Part shown: positions 11,335-25,239 of the stretch, one piece after another
Numbering within the stretch: position 1 is the first letter of the stretch
How the letters are laid out: each line of letters starts with the position of its first letter
From: Stercorarius parasiticus
Lineage: Eukaryota; Chordata; Aves; Charadriiformes; Stercorariidae
DNA: 64,000 nt
Assembly: GCA_013396915.1 (NCBI GenBank)
Contig: VWZL01000166.1
Coordinates: forward strand, 372,001 to 436,000
Direction of reading: 5' to 3'
Position numbers and translations under genes: made by a program
The notes under the pieces: generated by a model
What the model saw: only the letters and a program-made list of their open reading frames with translations
What the model was told of the DNA's origin: nothing
Databases searched by the model: none

Positions 11335-14102
11335 ATCTTAATAGAAGCGAATTTGTGCAATTATCTTTCAAGGTCAAAAACTGTCTCCCACAGTGAAAGT
11401 AGGTAAAACACATGAAAATTAGTTAAGAAGTTTTCAATGTTTAATTTTTGCATTGTCTACTTTGTCTAAAAACAAAGGTTGCATTTGCATAGTTTAGTAA
11501 AACACCTGCATGCCACCCAAAGGAAAACACACACACAGCTGGCTCATCAGGGGCTGAGATACAGTGTAGGAATAGTTAGCTTGAAAATAAAATTACCAAT
11601 TTTATTTTAATTTTTAAATTACCAATTTAAGCCGACACTGTAGAGAGACTGGAAACGATCACATCTCTGTAACAGTATGCATGTGCTACAGAAGCGTGCT
11701 ACACACACACAGGGCACATTTGGTACAAACTGATGCATGTAATATATCACTCTGCAGGAAACTGTTGGAAGGAAATTCTCATATAGGAAGTACTGCCTGG
11801 TATCGACAATTCTGCTAAGAGACGTAATATTTAACAAATAACCCTAAAAATAAAATACATTTGGTTCAGCAAATTGGTTTGAAGCTTTAGATAACAAAAG
11901 TATTCACAATTGCCATTCCTGCCTATATCCAAGGGCAGATGCTTACTTAAAATCCCTTGAAGTAATGGGGAATATAGCATGTAAAAATTTAGAGATCGTA
12001 TTCTCCTGTTCCTTCATGCATGGGCATTGTTTTGGTACTTGCAACGCTGACTATGCCTTTGCAGAATTTGCATTAAATATCTGCTTATGGTATTACTTCA
12101 TGGACAATCTTTCATTTGGGAATTAGTTTGTGCATTAGTAGTAACACCATGTGATAACCACTGTTTTGCTGAAGTCCACAAGTCCAAATTAATCAAAGCA
12201 ACTCTATTTCTTACAATATAAACAGCACCCAATGCTAAGGAACTCAGCAGATCATTACTATTAAGTCCAGAATTTTTAAACTTTGTTTATATTTTGCTGC
12301 AGCTCCATGCACTGTGTAAGATACCTTAAATAATTTAAAAGCAGATTATTTCAGTATATTATGGTAACAAAAAATAATATGAAGGACTTGGCTTGTGGGA
12401 GTTCATGCTGTTTACCTATATTCTGTAAATCTACTATGTTTTGAACCAAAAACCTGACCTCTGTTACTGAAAACATCTCTTTTTTTTCTGAAGAGGACGT
12501 CCTTTCAAATGCTGTTTAGATTTTGGAAAAGCAGCTGAATGTCTAAGGATTTTATTGCTCCTCCTTGCCAACAGCAGGTGCATCATATGCTTCAACTCTA
12601 TTCCACTAGACATGCAAGTGTCAACCACTTCAAGGGAAAGAAGAAATATCCATCCAACTCAAAATCCTACTAGAGTGCTGATTTCTGGAAGGCTTGAGAG
12701 CTTTATTAGGTAACTCGCAAGCACAGCAGGCGGTGGGAGCTTTAGCCTGTTAGCCACTTACCAGGGAAACAAGCAATTGTAAAATTGTATTGTGAAATTA
12801 CAAAATTGAATTAAATGAGTAAGAGTTCTTTGAAAAAAAGGGAAGCCAAAAAGAGCATAAAATTATTTGATAGAGTCAAGGTCTGAAAAGAATAGGATTT
12901 TTCCTGATTTTCATGTACTGGATTTGTCAAACAGAAGGTGAGCTGTCAGGACCACTGCAGAGATAGAAGGACTCGAAAAAAGGCACAGAATAAAGCGGGC
13001 TGGATAGCCAAAGTAGAACTATGAACAGTACAATTAATCCACATAATAGGTCATCAGAGTGCAACCTCTCTAGAATGCTCTCATAAACTACGGAGCTACT
13101 GACTCTGCATGTTCATTAGGGTGTATATGCACAACTTAAAAATAACGATACAGTTAAATAGATTTTGTCCTTAATTGCAGTTCACTCTGTAGCTGGAAGA
13201 CTGAGCATGGCATATTCATGGCATTTTTGAAAAGGCAGGATGTTTTTTGCTCCATTAAACAATTTGACATATTTTCCGCAAGTCCAAGCACTTCTTATAT
13301 AGCACACTAACATACATATCTGACCAAAAAAAAAAAAAAAAAGAGCATTGCAGAGGGCAAAACCAAGCAAAATATCTTCAAGATGGTGGTGGAAAGGAAA
13401 ATCGGTCTCAGTTCTAAGGAGCCTCACAGCACTCTAAAAGATTTTTAAACCAGGAAAAAAAAATCCTCTATGTCATTCAACTATGTTATAGGCTTTTGAC
13501 TTTTCTTTGATACAGAGGAACACTTGAAAACCTCCTTGATGCATCTCTTTTTTAATAAAATAAAATGCTTTTCTCCGTCATGTTCTTGTAGGGCCATGAC
13601 TCTCTAATCCCTTCTTTGTTTCCCTGTGCCCCTTCCTGAATTTTTCTTGACACTTCCATCTTTAATATCAGCATAAATTAAAAAGATTCAGGGTACAGTA
13701 ATTACAGTTTCAAGTACTCTCCACAAGAAGCATCAAAGAATTTGCTGAAAAAAGAAATGTAGTTTTTTCTAAAATCCCTGAAGCTCTACTGAATTTTTCA
13801 TGGTGAGACATTGTGGTTGGTTTTGTGACGAATCCCTTTCTTCCAGCACACTTTTGTTCCATCTAGATATGCAGGTGACCAAGCAAATGTACAAGGATGA
13901 GTTTTAAGTTTCAGACTTTAATATACTTGGTATTTTTAAATGCAGCTTGAACAGGGGAATTCTGGGACAATCTCCACAATGTGGCACGTTCTTCTCTGCC
14001 AAACCAAAGAATTAATTATACTCTCTATTCCTGTTACCCCAGTGTTAAAAAATCCAACTGTTATCAATATCAAGATCTTCAAACACCAGGTGCCTTAAAA
14101 TA
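11335..14102. other. Noncoding unique DNA with tandem duplication and A-run
   Basis: AT-rich sequence. AAATTACCAATTT occurs twice 26 bp apart at 11590-11602 and 11616-11628. A short (CA)n lies near 11702-11712. An uninterrupted run of 18 A is at 13326-13343, with no retroelement body recognised next to it. No coding potential is recognised. Confidence 0.5.
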
Positions 14103-14126
14103 ACTGGGTCTGTGCACAGACCCAGT
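14103..14126. repeat. 24-bp perfect palindrome
   Basis: A perfect inverted repeat without spacer, centred on TGTGCACA and flanked by GGGTC/GACCC arms. It lies just upstream of the recognisable start of the ancient CR1 remnant, in otherwise AT-rich DNA. Confidence 0.9.
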
Positions 14127-14134
14127 ACACATCC

Positions 14135-15281
14135 AGTAAACTGGATGCAGCTTACTTTGATTTCAGCAAAACTTTCAACACAATCTCCCATAGTATCCGA
14201 GTAGCCAAACTGAGGTGATATGTATGGTTTGGATGGACTACAGAGTGGGTGGTACCACTGGTGATACCAGAGTGAGTGGACCACTGAGCTTAAAGAATCG
14301 TAGACAGTGATTCAAAGTCTGGTTATATATACTATTATTCAGGGGTCAATAGTGCTTGACAATATTTTACATCTTCATCTGTGACCTGGACAACAGGAGA
14401 CTTGGAACCTCAGCAAGTTTGTGGATGACACCAGATTGAGGGGAGTGGTTCATATGCTGGAGGGTTTGGGCTGCCATTCAGAGGAACCCTGATGAGCTGG
14501 AAAAATGGGCTAGCAGGAATCTCATGAAGTCTGACAAAGGTAAATGCAAACTTCTGCACCTGTGATGGAATAAATTAATGATTTGGTATAGACTATAGAC
14601 TGGTTGAGTGGGTAGCAACTATGCAGAAGAGGATCTGCCGAGTCCTAGGCTGAATATGGGTCAGCAGTGTGCCCTTGCAAGTGACAAAGACTAACTACCT
14701 ATTGGACTGCATTAGCAAAAGCATAGTCGGTAGTTTGATGGAGGGTTATTGTATCCATTTATTTGGCATTTGTGAGGCTGCATCTGGAACCCTTTATCCA
14801 ATTTCAGGTCTCCTAGCACATCAACAAACTGCAGAGTCCAGTGGAGCGCAACTAAAATGGTAAGGGGGATGGAGCATATGGTAGTTGAACAGTGACAGAG
14901 AATTAACTGGTTTTGTTTAGCCTGGAGAAGGCTGAGGGAGAGATCTAATGGCAGCCTTCAACTAACTGAAGAGTGGCTACAGAGAAGACAGAAGCAGATG
15001 TTTCTCAGAGGTGTACAATGAAAGCATTAAAAGTAACAGAAGTTGCTGCAGGGGAAGTCTGCTTGGAAATAAGAAGAAATAGTAATGATGAGAGAGGTGC
15101 AACACTGGAACAAGTTGGTCAAAGAGGCTGTGTAAAATCCATCCTTGGAGATTTTCAAACCTCAATTGGACAAGCAACCCTGAGCAAAATACTCTAACTT
15201 TGCAGTTGTTCCTGTGTTGAGTGGGAGTTTGGGCTATGTGACGTCCAGAGGTCCCTTCCAACCCAAATCCTTCTGATTCTA
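14135..15281 (+). mobile_element. Ancient degraded CR1 LINE, plus strand
   Basis: A heavily mutated CR1 body in plus orientation that is not translatable as a whole. Landmarks appear in the correct CR1 order. Motif A survives as a DFSKTFNTISHS-like frame at about 14157-14193. The catalytic box survives as a SKFVDDTRL-like frame near 14411-14438. A post-RT GCATCTGGAACC block is near 14779-14790, and a 3' terminus with GTCCCTTCCAACCC and TTCTGATTCT ends near 15281. Stops and indels interrupt every part, so this is far older than the copy at 4141. The internal frames at 14669-14863 and 14973-15197 are chance survivors of this element. It begins inside the reverse transcriptase, so it was probably 5'-truncated when inserted. 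Confidence 0.85.
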
Positions 15282-18200
15282 AAATTGTATTATTATCTTG
15301 TGGGAATAATGTCCATCATTTCATAGATTCTGTTCCCTCTGGAAGCAGGCCCAATGGATATGCTAGGACAGACTAACTATTCCTTAAACCATAAATGTTA
15401 CAATTGTTTACCATCCCTTTGGCTCCAGTGAGAGTCCCTGTCTGATGCTAAAATACGCAACTGGTGAGTTCAGTGTATCTAAATATATGGTTTGCACATT
15501 ACAAGTGAGAGAACAGATCAGGAAATCAAAGAAACTAGTGGAGTCATGATGCTTTGCTGAATGCTTAATCCATTGAGGAAGAGGGATCAGTTAAAATGAG
15601 TTGCTAGGCAACTCCACTCTCCTTTTGTCCAAACTCTCCTGTTGTCCAAACAGGAAGAAGAAACCTTTGGAAGAGGAAGAGCTGTCCCCTTGCAATCCCT
15701 GCCATTCCTTCTGCCTTTTCCACTTGCAACTTCAGCAGTAGTCCAATAGATCTTTCGCCCCAGGAGACAGAGTGGGGAAATGCTGTGAGATAGTCTTTTC
15801 TTTCAAGATAAAAGTGGAAAGATGACAAATTTTCAAAGATTTAGCAGCCCATCATCACTAGTCTCCATCTCCAGCAGGCGAGATAATAAATGGAAATGAA
15901 ATAAACTCTAATGAAGCCTCCACTTTCTTCGATCTGAGAGCTGGCTGCCCGAAGGATGTTCAGACATCTCTGAGCAAAGAGCTGTGAGGTCCCAGATTTC
16001 TGGGCTCACTTTCTTCTTTACAAGGGCCATTACACAGATCTGAGTGGTTCATTTGTTCTCCTTGTCACCTAAAGGCTTATATAAAGGAGGTTATCATTAC
16101 AAAAGGGGGTCACTCATGTCCTAAATTATGTTCTGATCATTTAATTTGATGTCAACTTAATGCTTGCAGAAGTGGCTAAGACATAAGATTTTTTTTTTCC
16201 TTCCATAAATGTTGTTACCCAGGTAGTCTAGACAAGAAAGTTAATTGTCCAGGAAGGTGGTTAGATTGGCCTAAATACACTGGTTCTTCAAGTGTGAAAA
16301 TGAGCTAGTCTCCAGCTAGCATTTAAACCTCATGATTTCAATGTCTGTGATAGTTATACTTCCTGGGGAAAGTATATACAACAGTCCTTTAGAAATAAAA
16401 TAGCCACATGATAAACAACCCTGTTTGTACAGAAGGTGACTGATATGATTGAAAAGCAGGCAATATTGACATTTATAGATGATAATAATACTACTTCGAC
16501 AAATGTGTAAAAGACCTGGTACGGTCATTTTATAGAGACGAGGTTCTCTTCCAGCCTCTGCTTATATATACTCTTTGGCTTTCTTCTTATAATGAATATA
16601 GCTTTGTTTCCATATCTGAAAGCAAAACTGTGTTTGTAAAGTTCAAGACAGACCTTTTAGTTCAAACATTTGCTTCAGGCTTAAAAGATGAAAAACTTCT
16701 CTAGTACTCTGTAGGTGGAAATCTTTTTTTGCAGGGAAATGTTTATTTGGATATGAACTAAACTAAACTAATCTAGTAACAATATTCAATACCTGTACAC
16801 ATTCTTGATGTTGTTTTTAGCGGGACACAGGTGACTAATTGCCGTGGATGAAAACTTGACACAGAAAATAGCTGTGAGCAGAAAATGAAGTACCGAACAG
16901 TTAAAATTTTAAAGACTGCATTAACAGTAGTTTGAGTTGCAAAGGTACATATAACTGTTCTTAAAGTACATTATAAAATCTTTGTGTACTACACAGTTCA
17001 AAAACCAAAAAAATATTTTTTTTTAATAGATGTTTAAAAATAAGAACAAGACTAAACATTCAGCTTTTTTTAGGTAGTTCTGTGTATGTGTCTGGGTAGT
17101 TGCCCAAAAACTGTGTCCTATACCATGTCAGAAACTTTTAGCTCCAGCTGGCTCTCTAGAAACATGTGGGTCTACTATGAGTCTGATGTCCTATTTGTCA
17201 GCCCCATCCATATGGAGCAGAAACCCTGCTGCACTTGGTGCTACGGTGGAACGGACTGCTAGTTAAGCACCCAAACCAGTTCCCAGGTGTGTAGCACAAA
17301 ATAAACTTTGGAAAAAATGTTTGTATCTTTGGGCTAAAGAAAAGGATAAAACCAGTCTCTCTCCTATGAGATCTTATGACCCTGCTCCTACAGGAGCTAT
17401 ACATATAAGTTTGTTTCAACTTGAAAACAATTATGTACCTATATAAACTCTTTCTTATGCTACAGGGTTTGTGAAATTGAGAGTTAAGGAAAATTGCTTA
17501 TACTTGTCTTCTTTGCATATTCCACATGGGATACTGAAACTACACTGTGGGTTTCATATATGATTCTAGCAGGATTCCTGTGGTTTGGGGTTTTTTTGTT
17601 TTGTCCATTTGTCTGGTACGAGGTGTTTCAGGATTGCAGAAGAAGAAGGTTCCCACTGCTTTTCATGCAGCCTTCTCTAAGCTTATGGAATACCTGTAAG
17701 GTTTTCAATGACTGGGCAGGAGCCTTACATTGGTATTAATGTTGCATAACTCAGATGGAGTGCTTCAGAGGGAAGCAGAATAAAGAGAAAACCACATGGG
17801 AATGAGACTCACTACTACCACTAGGTTTTGACAGTGATTGCACAATTCAGGCTTTCTACAATCACTGGAAATGGTTCTGTATTCAAATCCAGACTTGCAT
17901 TAAGAATTTGTTCATGTGTGTCGGTTTTATACTCACTAGTAAGCTAGTTCGAAAAAGCACGTTTGTCGTGTTATTCCAGACTTAATTGGGAATGGCAATT
18001 GTCCAATATGAGTTGTAACAGGAACTTTTACATAAAGTTTGGTTGTTTGAATAAGATGTAATCTGAAACCAGAGGAGTTCTGTTCTGAGTTTTACTAAAC
18101 TGATTCAGCTTTTCCCAGTTAGGGGCTTTCCTCTTTCATTTATTTTTAATTCTGTTTAATAATTGCAATTCTGAAATCGCGTTAAAAAATAAAAGTGCTA

Positions 18201-18510
18201 CAAGACCTGTTCTGTTTCATTTCTGAAGGAGAAAACAAGCTGCTTCATTACCTTCCTCTTTTGGGGCGTGAATCCTTCCCAAGTTACTTAAAAAACATTA
18301 TGAAAACAGTACATGTATGAACAAAATCTTTACAAATGAATCATACATTTTGCTTATTTTCATATGCCAAAGGGGTTTAATAGAGGCTTCTAGTTATCTG
18401 ATTTGTCCCTCCCTCAGAGCAGTTAAGTGCCTGCTGCCTTAACAGCTTAACATCTTAACATCCCTCACAACCAACCAGTCTCATCTTCCCCACTTTCTCT
18501 GCTGTTCTTC
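15282..18510. other. Noncoding unique DNA
   Basis: AT-rich sequence with scattered T-rich runs (around 16190 and 17588). No repeat family, gene or RNA was recognised. Open frames are short and hydrophobic. Confidence 0.5.
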
Positions 18511-18819
18511 CAGCATTTTCACCTAAAAGAAGTAGGGCATCCTCATCATGATCATACTTGAGAGGGAAGCATGGACAACTCCAACTCAGGCCTGCAGGCT
18601 GGCCCGAAGGCAGATTGCTGCGTGCCTGAAGCCTCACAGAGAGAAAAACTGTATCTGCAGCCTGGAGAGCTCTCCCCGCTGTGCCAGGGCTTCTCAGACA
18701 TCCCAGAAGACAGTAATGTGACATATCTATCAGCTCTACCCTGTCTGCACACAAGGCATGTTAAAGATGAATCCCTAGCCTTAGCTTCATATTTTACAGA
18801 TTTCATTGGTTTGTTTTAG
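18511..18819 (+). other. Compositionally distinct block behind a strong splice-acceptor-like sequence
   Basis: A long pyrimidine tract runs into TTCTTCCAG ending at 18513, a very good acceptor match. The following 300 bases are less AT-rich than the surroundings and open in one plus frame (18571-18819, 82 codons) and also in two minus frames. No convincing donor was found and the peptide resembles nothing known to me. It could be a noncoding-RNA exon, a regulatory element or chance. Confidence 0.15.
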
Positions 18820-21800
18820 TCATAATCTTAAATATTGCATATTTGAATTTGATTGAACTTGCTTGCAATTCTGTTCCTAAAGAATTCCTTTAATATAATG
18901 TTAGGTTATTAAGTTAATGGACTGCTTCCTCACAGCTAACGCCAATTGTCGAAAAAGGACTGGCTGAAACCCAAAGGGCTCTCACATGTGATGTGTGGTT
19001 GATTGTGTGATTCAGTTTAGCAGTGAGAAACAGGGCAAGTGTTAGTGAGAGATAACATATGCTTTGTGAGTGTTGTCAGAAAGAAGGTGTAGCCCTGTGC
19101 TTTCAACATGCGGTGTGTGTTATCACGCATTAACACAAGCCTTGATGTATCTCACAGTGATTAAAAAGCATGTAAATAAAAAAAGCATCTATTTATTAGT
19201 GGATAATTTGCTAATGAGAGCTGAGGAAATGAAACTTCTACAGGAAGTGTTTTCCCTTGAGCTGTGGGAGAAACTGAGAAACATTAAGGCTTTGCATTTT
19301 TATATCATGTGTATATATTGTTTTCTCTTCTGTATGCTTCAAATTTTTATGCTGCTGCATTTATGGCTTTGGAATGAAAAAAGCACTACGCATTAATACG
19401 CAGATGTTAAAAATTGTACTTTCAAGCTGCAATACAGAATACATATTATACTCTACCTAATGAATTTTTAAGCTATTTTTAAATAGTTTGTATAATAGCA
19501 GCTGAGTTATTTTTAAGTGAGCTTGGATGAGGAAAAAAACCCCAGTCCTTATCTACCCAAGTATTTCTCCTTAAGCCTTTTGTTGCTCAAAAAAACCCAA
19601 ATTTTGAAGATGAACAACTGTAAGCATCCCTAAATTTCATCTACTTACATAAGCATGCTTTACTCTGAAGACGAAGGTTTGGTAAAGATGATGAAAAGCC
19701 AAGACATTATTCTAATGTTCATGTATTTATTTATGGCATCCCAATTAAGCATTTGTGTAATCCTTTCCTACATCTAAATTAATGTATTTTACATATTTTA
19801 CACACATGGAATCAAGATTACCCATAGAAAGCATCTTTTTCCCCCTGCCTTTAAACCCCAAGTCTCAGCACGTTCTCACAAAAGCACCGCCATATTTTTA
19901 ATATTCTCAGAGAGTAAGGTATGTGAGAGATCATGCGATGAGGATGTGTGGAGGGAAGCAGCTCCCATTAAATCCCTGGGCCAAGTTCAGCAGCTTAGCA
20001 TGAGTTGGTCAAAAACAGGAGTTCGTGACAAAGTCCCAAAGACTGATCACACAAACATTCTTTGTGAAATACCACATCATTGGAAACATGAAATACAACA
20101 GGAAAGCAAAAAACTCAAGTCATAAGCCAACAGTGTCGTCAAAGCAAAATGAAGAGGTAGTTCAACTAAATTTCTGTCCTGCCTTAAATCACGTTGTCCA
20201 GCCACACCATTCCCTTGACATTCTGGGTTCATTTTAGACATGGCTGAAAAAGCAGTTTACTCACAGACTTGCGTAAAAATTGCAATTGTCCACCTCAGTG
20301 CGACATATATTCCGCCAAATCCTAAATTAAAGCAAGTTATACTATTTCACTATATTGAATAGTATTTCAAGCTGTTTTCATCTAAACTTGTTTTACCAGT
20401 AAGTTATTGGGAAATTAAGCCTATGATGTATACACATCCACTAGTTTGACAGCTGGCTCAGAGAACAAAGAGCAAATGTATATTGACCTATTTTCTACTG
20501 GTGATATATTAGCGAAGCCAAACAGCTGTGGCTGTTTATAACACTAGAATATGCAAATTAACTTTCCTCATGCCTGCAAATGTGTTTGATATTTTACATA
20601 ATGCCCAGAACATGCATTTTTAAAACTCCATACCTGGTGCTCAATGCTAAACTTCAGTAATACACACTGCAGCCTTCGTTTCCTGAGTGAGGGAAGCAGG
20701 ACTGCTTTTTATGCTTTCCAGATATCTGCAAATAAAGCTTTTCTTTTGTGAGAACCAACTAAACCCACTGCACTTCTTCCTTGATTTGCACATTTGGAGA
20801 TACAGTGTTTTCCGCACGCAGAAATTCGTTATGAGGAGGAAAGACAAGTGACTCAGGTTCCGGGTGAGCTGCCGCTCCACTGTGCTCAAGCTGCTGCATT
20901 TCTGAATTATGGCCTAGCACCGCAGTTCTTCTAGCTTACAACTTCTTGTCCTGCCTGTTAAGTCTCAAAATCACAGAGGCATTGAAAAGCCTCCCATTTT
21001 ATTCGGATCCACACTTTTTATGCTGTTGTGAATCTGGCCCTAAACACTGCCTAACAGCTCAGAAGTATCACTAAAATCAGATATCCCTCACCCCTTTATC
21101 ATCATAACTCAACAGGACTATAGAAAAATCTAGTTGGCATCAGAGCTATGAATCCTGAAAGGCTGCCTGACATCAAGATGGTGTCTTCTTCATATTTTGA
21201 CGCAATCAGGGTTGAAAACAAGGCCTTTACCTAAAGTTTCTCCCCGGAAACACAAATCTGTTTTATGGAATCTGAGCGTTCAAAGTTCCAGAGGTTACAG
21301 TTTGGTCATCAGGTAGATGTCCTATTCTAAAGGCTACAATAGTTTACAGAAATAGTGGAGTTAATCATTCTAACCACTACTCAAGACCTTAATGGTAATG
21401 CATTTCATAACTGTATTTACATGTGTACATAGAACCACAAATTTAGCTTGAAACATCTGTTCAGTTATTTTACATATAGTATTGTATTGGAAATTCTCCT
21501 ACTTATAGAACATCCAAACAATGAGGGAATTTCTGGGCAACTGTTGTTTTCTTTCTACAGTTTTTAAAAAGTAATCAAAGATCTCCAAAGCAATCATACA
21601 TGCCCGAGAATATCCATGTTTCAATTAATTTTTCTTTGCTTAAGCAGTTATGTGTAACTGTTTCACCGTGGCAGACAGAGTACAGCGTTACTTATAGCAC
21701 CTAATATGATGCAGCAATTGGTACATTTGAAAGAATTAGTTTTCTTCCCCCTCAAAAAAATAAATTCAAAATGGGATAGCAAAGTTACTAGATTGACACA

Positions 21801-23729
21801 GCACCTTTTCCTTCAGCAAACCACGTAGTATATCCCACAACCCCTACTTAAATTTATGTTGACAAAATATCATCATTTATCCAAATTGCACTTAATTGTT
21901 TTCTTGCAGTCTTTCACAGGTCTGAATGTGCAGCATTTTGTTCATTGTATAATATTTTTACATGCAAGCAGTGGATACAAGATTGTGTATATAATATGAT
22001 ACTACATAAATTTTTTTTTTTATACCTTTTTGACTGGAGCAACTATACAACATGCACACAATGAAAAGAAAACGAAGCAGTCTCTAGGAAGTAAGGAAGC
22101 CTCCAATGAGTTTTTACAGCGTTCAGATGCCAAAGTTCTTCCAGTTTTATCTGTACTAAAGAGGTTCTTAGACTAAAAAATTCAAATGAATGTCCTTTAG
22201 CCTACTATTCTTAGAGCCATACATAGTATTACCTTTCACACCGTTAAGAAATCTCACTGCAGTGATTGCTTTTGATCCTTTCTCCTTGTTAGTTCTAATA
22301 GCACTGCTTTTTCTTTCCCTATTTCTTTTCTTCCCCAAAAGGGAGCTCAAGAGCTCTCTGATCTGTAATTGCACAACGTTCAGAACAACTGCATTTCTTT
22401 TACACAGATAAAGCTTTTACAATGAACTCTGTGACTATGATATAATGGGATCATCTTCCTAGGTGATAATTTGTAGCGAGTGTGATGGGTGAAGATATGG
22501 AGAATATTTTTTTCCTTACAAAAGGATATAGGTGCAGAACGACTCCCCACAGAGAGTTTCTAAAAAGAACCATGAAAAACAAAATAATGGGCACTAGTGA
22601 AATTGTTTGAAAATAAGAAAGCATACAGATCAACTGAAAGGCATATTGCAAATGAATGAAGAAATACTGTAGAGGAGGAACAACCTACACCTCTGCCCCT
22701 TCTCTTGCAAGTCAGGTTTTTAAATATCCTACTGATTTTAGAAAAGAAGACAAGCCCACAGGTCTAACAGATTAACTCCACTGTGACTTAAATGATGCAG
22801 AAACAGACAACAAAGAAAATAAAACAGATTTATGCTAGGCTACTTCGATGGATAACCTCTGAACAGCTCATGTTATAATCTCAGTATCTGGCAAGCAATT
22901 TCAATGGAGAAGTACTGTAATAAGATTTTTCTCCCACACACCAATTATTATTAAACAGAAACAATTCTGTGGGAGAAAGCATGGGCAAATAAGTCACAAT
23001 GCACTTATATTTACTGTTAGATGTAGATGTTTTGGCAATGCATGCATATAACAGCCTACAAAGTCTATTGCTGTGTAACTAAAAAAACCGGGTTCTGAAA
23101 AGGTGAGAAAAGAGTTTTTATCTTCCTCATCACCATTTCAGAGATTTATAGATATCAGTCATTGAAACTCCTCTAAGACTGAAGTGATCAGCAGCTTCAC
23201 TTTATAGATACTGAATAAGATAAACAGTGTGGCAAAACAAAAACCCTGTATGTGGCACAGCCTGTAAACGTATCTCAAAATCACCCACAATTTTAGTTCA
23301 TCATCATCGTAGTCACTGGACCTACTCTACCAAACTTACTTACTCTCTCCTACTAAACTTACTTCTCTCTTACCCGAAGGCAATTCAAAATATCTATATT
23401 AGCATATAAGCAGGATATTACTCTCTTTCTTTGCACTGAGAAGCTGTGACTATGCCTATATCAGGAAAGAAAATTTGCCAGGGGCTATTCTCTTGCATTG
23501 AGGCCACTGCACAGCACAGCTGGTATCTACACACCTGAAACACCTTACTCTTCAAAATATTGTGGTGGCATCCAGTCTGCTTGTTGGGAGTGCTAGGTGG
23601 CCTGTGCCTATGACCATGCTAATGATTAAACAGTATGGGCAGCTATATGCCCTGACCTAGCCCCCTTTAGCTTGTTGATATTGATGCTGCCTGTGACACA
23701 CATCCAGACAGATGCGCACAGCAGAGCCT
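18820..23729. other. Noncoding unique DNA, some segments regulatory in appearance
   Basis: AT-rich sequence with no repeat family recognised. Segments near 18930-19200, 20540-20600 (ATGCAAAT octamer at 20551-20558) and 21600-21750 have the even complexity and homeodomain cores seen in conserved elements, but nothing decisive. Open frames are short. Confidence 0.45.
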
Positions 23730-23885
23730 GGTGACCATTCACCATTAATATTGTTAACGATACATCGTGTTTTGACAGATAATTGATTCTACTTAGGCCT
23801 ACAGGGTCGCATAATTACTTCAACAGATCAAATTATGTTAGACTTGGTTGACTCAACCTGCTGTAAGTGACATTGCTAAAGAAAG
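23730..23885. promoter_or_regulatory. Candidate conserved noncoding element (MEIS/homeodomain motifs)
   Basis: Compact motif cluster: GTTAAC (HNF1-type half-site) at 23753-23758, TTGACAG (MEIS/TGIF) at 23772-23778, AATTGATT at 23781-23788 and TAATTA at 23812-23817. There is no repeat or coding signature. The arrangement resembles TALE-homeodomain-bound enhancers. Function is inferred. Confidence 0.27.
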
Positions 23886-25239
23886 CGAAACAAAGCAAAA
23901 AGATAAAAAGGCAACAAAACAAACATAAGCAGCTTTGAAGTGCTTATTAATATCTTAGCCATGTAGATTGTAACTGAGGAAAACTACTTGCTGTCCTTGT
24001 GGCAGAGATGAATTACTAATTCCATATATATGCAGCTCAGCCACTACAAGGAGTAAGATCACTTGATAGTGTCAGAGCAAGCGTGCTCCAAAATACCAGA
24101 ATACATGTGCCTTTTTAACTCCACGTACCCTGCATAATTTAACTGTGCCAACATACACTTATGGTATTTTTTTCCTCATCATCATGTCAGAATTGCCATC
24201 CTCAGGGATTATTTAGTCAGTCACTGGGAACACATTTGGCTGTTTCCTAAACAGAACACTAGTAACTCCTTCCCCTAAGCAAGACACCTGTAGACACCAG
24301 CCATGAATAAGGTTGTTTGCTTTTATAGAAGTTAATGGAACAGAGCTCAGTCTTTTTCTAGATATTTGCATTTTGCAGAGAATATGTTTCCTGCTAAAAA
24401 AGTCCTAAAAGGATTTTTGCAAGTGGTATTTTGGCTCACTTGGGTAAACTATGAATTTATAGGTTTTCATACTTATCGTACAAGTAAAGCATTCAATGTC
24501 AAATGGTGGCTAATATCGAATGGTTCTGAATAATATGGGAGAACCTCAGTGCTGAACAGCAACTAAAAGCAGAAATTCTTCCAAAAGCTCCTTTTCTTTC
24601 ATTTAATACCACATTTCCGTGCATTCAGTAGATTTAAAAAAATCTGCTGGGCTCTTAGTTTCAGTGATATCTTGGGACAGTAAGCTCCATAAATCTCATA
24701 TGTTAGATGATTAGTTCCTTTCCTCAGTTTTAAAATGTATTGCCTTTCAATTTCCATGATTATTTCCTTGTTCTTATGTGGTAAGTAGTAAATAGGAGCC
24801 ACCATTTATCTTGTCAGCATAGCCCATTATTTTGCATCTCATATGCCTTCTACTTGTCTTCTCTCTCAAAATATGATAACTGTTTAGTTCAGTCTCTCTT
24901 CCCACAAAGCTATCTCTGTGTCATTTAACATTCTGGCACTTTCCATGAAATCCACTCTACTTCTGCTAGGTCTTTCTTGATTCAGTCTCTTTTGATCTTT
25001 AATTTACATGAAAATATGAGAAATGATTTATGTAAAAGCATTAAAAACCTTAGTTAACACTTAGGTGAAAGGCCTGTATTTATCTTGACTCTGGCATTTT
25101 GCAAGAACAATCATACCATTCATTCCTAATTACATTATCTTGTACATTCAACTTATTCAAGATACTTAATACTAACAGATGTAATAAACTTGTGGTACTG
25201 CATTAAATCACTGCCCATCAGCAAGTTAATATTCCATGC
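23886..25239. other. Noncoding unique DNA
   Basis: AT-rich sequence with nothing recognisable on either strand. Confidence 0.5.

Noticed and set aside
13326..13343. Run of 18 A as a possible retrotransposon or processed-pseudogene tail.
   Set aside because: No recognisable retro-copy body upstream and no flanking target-site duplication seen. CR1 elements do not end in poly(A).
23590..23602. CTAGGTGGC resembling a CTCF core.
   Set aside because: The first three core positions and the last one mismatch. It is much weaker than the site at 42979.
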